From a virus, in the IMG/VR virus record IMGVR_UViG_3300031629_000070, positions 1 through 25,644 of that record: a stretch of 25,644 nt of DNA, one strand, 5' to 3'. Each line of letters begins with the position of its first letter. Within the stretch, counting starts at the first letter, position 1. The translations under genes were made by a program, and so were the position numbers. A model generated the notes under the pieces. It was not told where the DNA came from and ran no database searches. It was given only the letters and a program-made list of their open reading frames with translations. Below are positions 21,856 to 25,644 of this stretch, one piece after another.

Positions 21856-23202
21856 TCATATCCTAATCACACTTCTGCGCCAATTATCCTCTTCTTGAGA
21901 CTTATAGAGGTCATCAAGTGTGTAGGTAACGGTTTCAAGTAGTGGTTTGTTATCATCGACCACTTGAAGTGCTGTTTTACTGGTTTCAGTGACTAGTGAG
22001 AAGTATCTGAAGGAGTCTGAGCCATTACTAGCCCAGTCATGTAAGGGTTTATTGGCAAATTGTTGGGTTTTCTCGTTAAAAGAGCGTTTATAGGCTCGAA
22101 GCGCCTCTATTCCTGAGTAACAGGTGGCTTTATTGATTCTACACTGCGGCATGATGAGTCTTGCGGCATCAATTCCATGTTGAACTGCCAGTTTCGGAAC
22201 AACACGGCAGGGAAAGCCTGCGTCAAGGAACTGTTCAACCGTTGATCGGCCTGTTTGCAGTGATGTTGCCTTAGCATCGTGAGGTAGCCACATATCGGCA
22301 TACTGATAGCCTTTGTTTTTAAGCATATCAAAGTAGAACTCAAGAGGTTGACCATCATACTCCTCATAATCTATTAGAATTGGCCCTTCTTCCGTTAATT
22401 GCCAAAACCAGAAGGCAGTAGAGTCTGTATAGCCAAGATCGGCTGAACAATGAACAACTTCATGTGGGTCGTAGGGGTAGTCACCAATGCGGGGTTTATC
22501 GTGGTCAACACAGATCTTCTCCATCTCAGCAATTATGTCTGAGTAGTAAGCGCCTAGAACAGCCGCTTCAAACGAACACTCCATCTCTTGTTGGTACTGA
22601 GCATCGGTCATCTCGGCTTTGGCTAGGGCAAGTGAGTCTTCGTCTAAAAGACCACTATCACTGGCTTTAAGGGTAAGTTCATACCAGTTGTCTTCAGTCT
22701 TAGCCCTTTGAACCATCTGATAGAAGTGGTTCTTTCCTTTGGGGGTGCCAATAAAGACAGACCAACCCTTACGATCCAATAACGTAGGCAATACAACTTC
22801 ACCCCAAATGCTAGGGCGCATATCACCGTACTCATCAAGGACAATGCCATCAAAGAACAATCCTCGTAAGGCATCAGGGTTATCAGCGCCGTACAGGGTA
22901 ATGGTCGCACCACTGTGTAGAGTGACAGATAGATCAGATTCTCTAGGTGGGCCTTTTCTCAATCCTTCGGTAAAGTCTTTAAGGTAAGTCCAGGCTATCT
23001 TCTTAGCTTGTGCGCGGAAGGGGCCAACGTAAGCATACTCAGCTCTCTTCTTCTTGGTGTACATACCGCGAGTGACTAGCTCACCAATACAGGAGACTGT
23101 CTTGCCAGCACGACGATGACAGACCATAGCACCAAAGCGGGTACTGCGTTGATGGAAGTCTATAAACTGCTTTCTAGGGTGATAAGGGAGTGTGAGATCC
23201 AT
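21856..23202 (-). CDS. terminase large subunit
   Basis: This gene encodes 448 residues. The ATPase domain has Walker A CHRRAGKT (28-35), Walker B GIVLDE (119-124, with catalytic Glu124) and the coupling motif GTPKG (152-156). The RNase H-like nuclease domain has acidic residues in SADLGYTDS (Asp255), PHDAK (Asp309) and SNGSDSFRY (Asp396). The enzyme cuts concatemeric DNA and pumps it through the portal. The ATG overlaps the previous stop as TAATG. Length and motif order match podovirus terminases. The type of DNA end it produces cannot be told from this sequence. Confidence 0.97.
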   Translation of the reverse strand: MDLTLPYHPRKQFIDFHQRSTRFGAMVCHRRAGKTVSCIGELVTRGMYTKKKRAEYAYVGPFRAQAKKIAWTYLKDFTEGLRKGPPRESDLSVTLHSGATITLYGADNPDALRGLFFDGIVLDEYGDMRPSIWGEVVLPTLLDRKGWSVFIGTPKGKNHFYQMVQRAKTEDNWYELTLKASDSGLLDEDSLALAKAEMTDAQYQQEMECSFEAAVLGAYYSDIIAEMEKICVDHDKPRIGDYPYDPHEVVHCSADLGYTDSTAFWFWQLTEEGPILIDYEEYDGQPLEFYFDMLKNKGYQYADMWLPHDAKATSLQTGRSTVEQFLDAGFPCRVVPKLAVQHGIDAARLIMPQCRINKATCYSGIEALRAYKRSFNEKTQQFANKPLHDWASNGSDSFRYFSLVTETSKTALQVVDDNKPLLETVTYTLDDLYKSQEEDNWRRSVIRI

Positions 23203-23360
23203 TAGCTACTACGATTGGATACTTTGCGTATATTGTCAGCAATTAGTTTCTGCCGACTGGTATCCTTCTTTTTAGACTTAAGTTCAGCATCCCACTTAGC
23301 TGCTATCTCAGGTTCATTGATATGCAGATAGGCCCGTTGTTTGTCAGAAGCGTATGGCAT
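23202..23360 (-). CDS. small conserved phage protein of the MPYASDKQR type
   Basis: This short gene encodes 52 residues starting MPYASDKQRAYLHINEPEIA. GGGAG lies 7 bases before the ATG and the TAA overlaps the terminase ATG (TAATG). Small proteins with this opening (MP-x-x-S-D-K-Q-R-x-Y/F) and a following KW acid pair are common in phages, often in the packaging region. The second half is basic (LKSKKKDTSRQKL). Function is unknown; a DNA- or terminase-associated accessory is plausible. The 116 bases between this gene and the next one upstream hold no convincing gene, only a 22-codon GTG frame with a hydrophobic stretch and no ribosome binding site. Confidence 0.75.
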   Translation of the reverse strand: MPYASDKQRAYLHINEPEIAAKWDAELKSKKKDTSRQKLIADNIRKVSNRSS

Positions 23361-23476
23361 TAGATCTCCCTTACTAAAAAGCGCACTGCTACTCTAAGCC
23401 AGTTATGAGTATTGTAATCAGATAGCACGCAAACACGTTGATCTGCTCTGCTTTCACAATGCGCTTATTGGTAAGA

Positions 23477-23767
23477 TTAATCATCTAAAGCTGAACGAGG
23501 TAAGTCATTAGAGATACGGATATTAATGTCACCTTGAAGACCAGAGGTAGGGGCTAGAGTAGGAACCATCTTAACGAGCATTGTCAGATACTTAGAAGGG
23601 TTATCTTGCGCCCATTCAAATAAGAACTGCTCACCACCAAGACGTTCAAACACATTCCCATAGATACCCATAAGAGCATGTTGAGAACGTAAGACTTGAA
23701 CTAACTTCTGAGTATCATCATCAGCAAGAACAACACCTTCAGAGAGAACACTCTGAGATTGACTCAT
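23477..23767 (-). CDS. putative terminase small subunit-like protein
   Basis: This gene encodes 96 residues starting MSQSQSVLSEGVVLADDDTQ, with AAGGA 7 bases upstream. Residues 36-71 (YGNVFERLGGEQFLFEWAQD, then NPSKYLTMLVKMVPTLAPTS) match the LGG...WA..NP..F...L.K..P pattern in small terminase-related proteins of podoviruses. The C-terminus GDINIRISNDLP also recurs there. Its place just upstream of the large terminase gene supports a DNA-recognition role in packaging. It is short for a terminase small subunit and no obvious helix-turn-helix is visible, so it could instead be an associated protein. Confidence 0.5.
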   Translation of the reverse strand: MSQSQSVLSEGVVLADDDTQKLVQVLRSQHALMGIYGNVFERLGGEQFLFEWAQDNPSKYLTMLVKMVPTLAPTSGLQGDINIRISNDLPRSALDD

Positions 23768-23780
23768 CTAACCATCCTTA

Positions 23781-23966
23781 TTAATACGGCAAATCAGCTT
23801 CAGGGAAATTAAACAAAGGTCGTTCAACAGGGCCGAACACCCATCCTATCATCTTCCCATCTTCAGTCCACTTATGAGGATAAGGGACTTTAGGAGGAGC
23901 AGATTCAGAGGCTAGTACTTCAAGCGTTCTTTCCAGTAATGGCTCACTACCAATGAATACAGACAT
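23781..23966 (-). CDS. small hypothetical protein, first gene of the late block
   Basis: This gene encodes 61 residues from ATG 23966 (MSVFIGSEPLLERTLEVLAS). An in-frame ATG at 24197 would give 138 residues, but the added part is low-quality (runs of Phe, Leu and Ser, no family likeness) and crosses the control region, so I favour the short form. The protein is acidic, with PPKVPYPHKWTEDGKMIGWV in the middle and a Pro-rich end. The site before the ATG is weak (GAGTAGAG). No family is recognised. It precedes the packaging genes by 13 bases. Confidence 0.5.
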   Translation of the reverse strand: MSVFIGSEPLLERTLEVLASESAPPKVPYPHKWTEDGKMIGWVFGPVERPLFNFPEADLPY

Positions 23967-24022
23967 AGCTCTACTCGCAGAAAGAGGGGCCGCAGCCCTA
24001 AATGAGTGAAACGAATGTCTCT

Positions 24023-24051
24023 TTAATAGCAGGAAAATAGGGACACTGCAA
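24023..24051 (-). promoter_or_regulatory. weak candidate leftward promoter
   Basis: On the minus strand TTGCAG (24046-24051) and TATTAA (24023-24028) are 17 bases apart, 57 bases before the first late ATG. Agreement with sigma70 boxes is 3 and 4 of 6. Late genes may instead use a phage-specific or activator-dependent signal. Confidence 0.25.
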
Positions 24052-24262
24052 ACCAAGGGCTTGAGAGCTAGGAAAGACGGGGGAGTGAAAAACTCAAAAA
24101 ATATGTGAGGCTTAGTCCGTATCAGTAACAATTCTTTTTTCAGAAAGGGTTGGGGGGTGTCGCCTAAGGATACATGTCGCGCCAGGCTACAGGTCATGAC
24201 GGGTCATTACATGCCATAGGCAACCGCTACCAATACGGGAACATGGAGTGAGTGTTGGGTAG

Positions 24263-24272
24263 TGTTGCAACA
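24263..24272. promoter_or_regulatory. 10-bp palindrome TGTTGCAACA, possible operator
   Basis: This is a perfect inverted repeat in the control region, preceded by two AGTGTTG words (24251 and 24261). It could bind a dimeric regulator. No repressor gene is in the window. Confidence 0.25.
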
Positions 24273-24350
24273 TAGACATATAAACTCACACCCACCTATT
24301 CACCCATTACAGCAATCCACGAGCCAGATAATAGGCAACTATATATAGGT

Positions 24351-24366
24351 AATATAATTGTATATT
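24351..24366. promoter_or_regulatory. AT-rich palindrome just upstream of the rightward promoter
   Basis: AATATA-ATTG-TATATT is a 16-base inverted repeat ending 4 bases before the -35 box at 24370. It may be an operator or an UP-like element for the RNA polymerase alpha subunit. Confidence 0.35.
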
Positions 24367-24369
24367 GTA

Positions 24370-24398
24370 TTGACACTGTAATTGCATGGGTTTAAATT
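24370..24398 (+). promoter_or_regulatory. sigma70-type rightward promoter
   Basis: A perfect -35 box TTGACA (24370-24375), a 17-base spacer and TAAATT (24393-24398) precede the rightward gene at 24460. This is the best promoter match in the window and implies use of host RNA polymerase early in infection. The AT-rich upstream block would strengthen it. Confidence 0.75.
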
Positions 24399-24423
24399 GG
24401 TTCTAGTGATTACGTCGCTGCCC

Positions 24424-24440
24424 GCTCGGGGGTTCCGAGT
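24424..24440 (+). promoter_or_regulatory. hairpin in the 5' leader of the first rightward gene
   Basis: CTCGG (24425-24429) and CCGAG (24435-24439) form a stem with a GGGTT loop, extendable by one G-T pair. It lies between the promoter and the AGGAG ribosome binding site and could stabilise the messenger or regulate translation. Confidence 0.4.
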
Positions 24441-24459
24441 TCCGATAGGAGTTACCACA

Positions 24460-24846
24460 ATGACAACACTCAATGACATTGGCGAGCACGATCAGGTTAT
24501 GCAGGATTTGGACGCTGGCAGATTTTCCCAATATGTACCGAACCATGAGCGACCCGTGTTATCTATGCTTATCAAGTTGGTATTAGAATATGGCAACAAT
24601 GTATCTGTTTTTGACGGGGAAGAGTATGTACTTAAACGTTCTACTTCGTTTACTGCCATACGCGCAGAACTTGGCGGCACTGGCGAAGATCAACTGGTAA
24701 TTCTGAATACTTTAGGCGAGCAAATTGGATGGTTCTTTCTGATCTATGACAATGGCAGTGAAGGCGAGCCAATGGTTGTTATTAGCGACCTGCAAGCCAA
24801 CCCGTTTTGTGAGGCAATTTACAACCAACTAGATTCCAAGTATTAA
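24460..24846 (+). CDS. hypothetical protein, first gene of the rightward operon
   Basis: This gene encodes 128 residues starting MTTLNDIGEHDQVMQDLDAG. I chose ATG 24460 because AGGAG lies 9 bases upstream. The earlier in-frame ATG at 24382 lies inside the promoter and cannot be transcribed from it. The protein is acidic and looks globular, with RPVLSMLIKLVLEYGNNVSV (37-56), a beta-rich centre (EEYVLKRSTSFTAIRAEL) and GEQIGWFFLIYDNGSEGEP. No family is recognised. First position behind a strong host-type promoter suggests an early protein that acts on the host, which is inference. A double hairpin follows the stop. Confidence 0.6.
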   Translation: MTTLNDIGEHDQVMQDLDAGRFSQYVPNHERPVLSMLIKLVLEYGNNVSVFDGEEYVLKRSTSFTAIRAELGGTGEDQLVILNTLGEQIGWFFLIYDNGSEGEPMVVISDLQANPFCEAIYNQLDSKY

Positions 24847-24854
24847 ATAATAAC

Positions 24855-24868
24855 GGGGCTTCGGCCCC
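24855..24868 (+). terminator. GC-rich UUCG tetraloop hairpin
   Basis: GGGGC-TTCG-GCCCC forms a very stable hairpin 8 bases after the preceding stop codon. It lacks its own T-run and probably acts together with the terminator 20 bases further on, or protects the messenger 3' end. Confidence 0.5.
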
Positions 24869-24889
24869 AACCACTAACCTAATCAAACG

Positions 24890-24908
24890 CCCCTTCAGTG
24901 GGGTTTTT
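24890..24908 (+). terminator. rho-independent terminator
   Basis: CCCC (24890-24893) pairs with GGGG (24900-24903) around TTCAGT and is followed by five Ts. It lies between the first and second rightward genes, so the second may depend on readthrough or another start site. Confidence 0.65.
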
Positions 24909-24947
24909 GGGTGGGAGCTGGCCCAACCAGTATTTAGGAGATAAGAA

Positions 24948-25274
24948 ATGTTTAAACTTAAATCAGATTGTATTACCGCAGTTCACCCCGATCAGTGGCC
25001 GAGCTGGGCTTTCTTGAGCGTTGATAATGAGAACTTCACTGATAGCACATGGGCTGGATGTGACTACCGCGTTAATGACGAATCTTGCAATTCTCACGGG
25101 TTAGCTATCGATGTTTATATCACTGGTAGGAAGTCAATCTGGAATGGCGTTACATTCGAGACAAGGGCGAAGATTGTTTTCCCTAATGACGGGCACGAGA
25201 AAGACGAGCACACAAGCGGGAAGGTTTATAGTACTAGTCCTATTCTGGGCGACAACAACGAGGTTTCAAAATGA
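24948..25274 (+). CDS. hypothetical protein
   Basis: This gene encodes 108 residues starting MFKLKSDCITAVHPDQWPSW. TAGGAG lies 8 bases before the ATG. The first half is rich in aromatic residues and Cys (DCITAVHPDQWPSWAFLSVD, STWAGCDYRVNDESCNSHG), and a beta-like stretch follows (LAIDVYITGRKSIWNGVTFE). The last 30 residues are polar and probably flexible. No family is recognised. Its stop overlaps the next start as ATGA, so the two genes are translated together. Confidence 0.6.
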   Translation: MFKLKSDCITAVHPDQWPSWAFLSVDNENFTDSTWAGCDYRVNDESCNSHGLAIDVYITGRKSIWNGVTFETRAKIVFPNDGHEKDEHTSGKVYSTSPILGDNNEVSK

Positions 25275-25600
25275 AAACATTAACTACGATTAAAAACGGC
25301 GCGGTAAACGGCAAGAATGCCCGTACCTGTATTCAACGCAGAGATCTGGCAGAGTATGGGTTTGATTGCCATCAAGCTATTGAAATTGGATTCTATTCCG
25401 ATCACATCGGCATAAGGGCGCTAGAGCAGGGCGACAAGAAAGTTTCTTGTGTTAATGACAGGCGTAGGGGCTTTGTTTATCAAACGATTGATATTAGATA
25501 CAAGCCAGAGGTTAGACAATCAATGTTCGGCAATGCCGAGCGGTTAGCGGTCAAGGTATCGGATAACTATATAGTTATAGAAGTTGACAAAAGTATCTAA
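25271..25600 (+). CDS. hypothetical protein
   Basis: This gene encodes 109 residues starting MKTLTTIKNGAVNGKNARTC. The ATG overlaps the previous stop (ATGA). The protein is basic, with RTCIQRRDLAEYGFDCHQAI (18-37), HIGIRALEQGDKKVSCVNDR (45-64) and a C-terminal beta-like segment (AERLAVKVSDNYIVIEVDKS). Four-residue-spaced charged positions suggest a small alpha/beta fold. No family is recognised. A GC-rich hairpin lies 27 bases after the stop. Confidence 0.6.
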   Translation: MKTLTTIKNGAVNGKNARTCIQRRDLAEYGFDCHQAIEIGFYSDHIGIRALEQGDKKVSCVNDRRRGFVYQTIDIRYKPEVRQSMFGNAERLAVKVSDNYIVIEVDKSI

Positions 25601-25627
25601 ATAGCAATTTCCAGGTTTTACCCTGCT

Positions 25628-25643
25628 GCCCCTTAATTGGGGC
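25628..25643 (+). terminator. hairpin at the window edge, likely terminator
   Basis: GCCCC (25628-25632) and GGGGC (25639-25643) flank TTAATT. The window ends one base later, so a following T-run cannot be checked. The stem resembles those behind the gene ending at 24846. Confidence 0.45.
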
Positions 25644-25644
25644 T

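Larger units (their letters stand above)
23967..24459 (+). other. noncoding control region between divergent operons
   Basis: This 493-base region separates the leftward late genes from the rightward genes. It holds a good rightward promoter, a weaker leftward candidate, an AT-rich block (24339-24372), a G-rich stretch (GGTTGGGGGG, near 24150) and several palindromes. These are GTCATGAC (24193-24200), TGTTGCAACA (24263-24272) and AATATA-ATTG-TATATT (24351-24366). A 9-base word ATAGGCAAC occurs at 24216 and 24331. It lies near the packaging genes and may also include a packaging or replication site, which cannot be shown here. Confidence 0.6.

Noticed and set aside
23967-24197. Extended 138-residue form of the gene ending at 23781
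   Set aside because: The extra 77 residues look like translated noncoding DNA and span the control region. The shorter start at 23966 is more reasonable.
24382-24459. Extended start of the first rightward gene at 24382
   Set aside because: This ATG lies between the -35 and -10 boxes, while ATG 24460 has a clear ribosome binding site.
1-25644. tRNA genes, CRISPR arrays, integrase or repressor
   Set aside because: I saw no cloverleaf-like sequence, no spaced repeats of CRISPR type and no integrase or repressor-like gene. The window gives no evidence for lysogeny.

Overview
This window is part of a tailed double-stranded DNA bacteriophage genome (Caudoviricetes). It most likely has podovirus-type architecture and infects a Gram-negative bacterium. 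The evidence is a compact leftward (minus-strand) morphogenesis block: terminase large subunit, a long portal protein with a coiled-coil tail, scaffold, HK97-fold-like major capsid protein, adaptor, stabilisation/tail protein, presumed internal virion proteins, tail fibre and lysis genes. No tape-measure, tail-sheath or tail-tube gene is visible. Host and genus cannot be fixed from the sequence alone. The protein types resemble those of marine and environmental podoviruses, which is an impression and not a database result.

Layout. Positions 1-696 hold the end of a rightward series of small genes (one cut by the window edge), ending in a glutamate/lysine repeat protein that converges on the late block. 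From 1087 back to 674 and up to 23966, everything except one gene lies on the minus strand. Read in transcription order (right to left) it contains: small genes at 23966-23477; a 52-residue gene; terminase; a Met/Pro/Gln-rich protein; portal; a small head protein; scaffold; capsid protein with its own candidate promoter and terminator; two probable capsid-associated proteins; a conserved unknown; adaptor; an Ala/Gly-rich protein; a large tail/stabilisation protein; a GNAT-like protein; four probable internal virion or structural proteins; tail fibre; a six-repeat propeller-like protein; two tail-associated proteins; three small membrane proteins including a holin; and a DUF5675 protein that may be the lytic enzyme. 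Genes are tightly packed, with repeated ATGA and TAATG stop/start overlaps. Positions 23967-24459 are a control region between divergent operons, with a good sigma70-type promoter firing right. From 24460 to 25600 three small rightward genes of unknown function follow, with GC-rich hairpins behind them.

The most striking feature is a 700-bp insertion (5566-6265) carrying a plus-strand HNH endonuclease. It splits the tail fibre gene after its eighth codon and is flanked by an exact 20-bp direct repeat made of fibre codons 2-8. Removing one repeat and the insert restores a continuous 452-residue fibre reading frame starting at an ATG with a good ribosome binding site. The element's fibre-proximal end also carries a Shine-Dalgarno sequence placed like the native one, but ATC stands where the native ATG would be. 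Other notable points are the six-repeat propeller-like protein with reused variable loops, a lysis cassette with no classical endolysin, a GNAT-like gene inside the virion operon, a carbohydrate-binding-like insertion in the tail protein, a structured intergenic region with two hairpins sharing one hexaloop, and a scaffold with nearly the same 13-residue motif at both ends.
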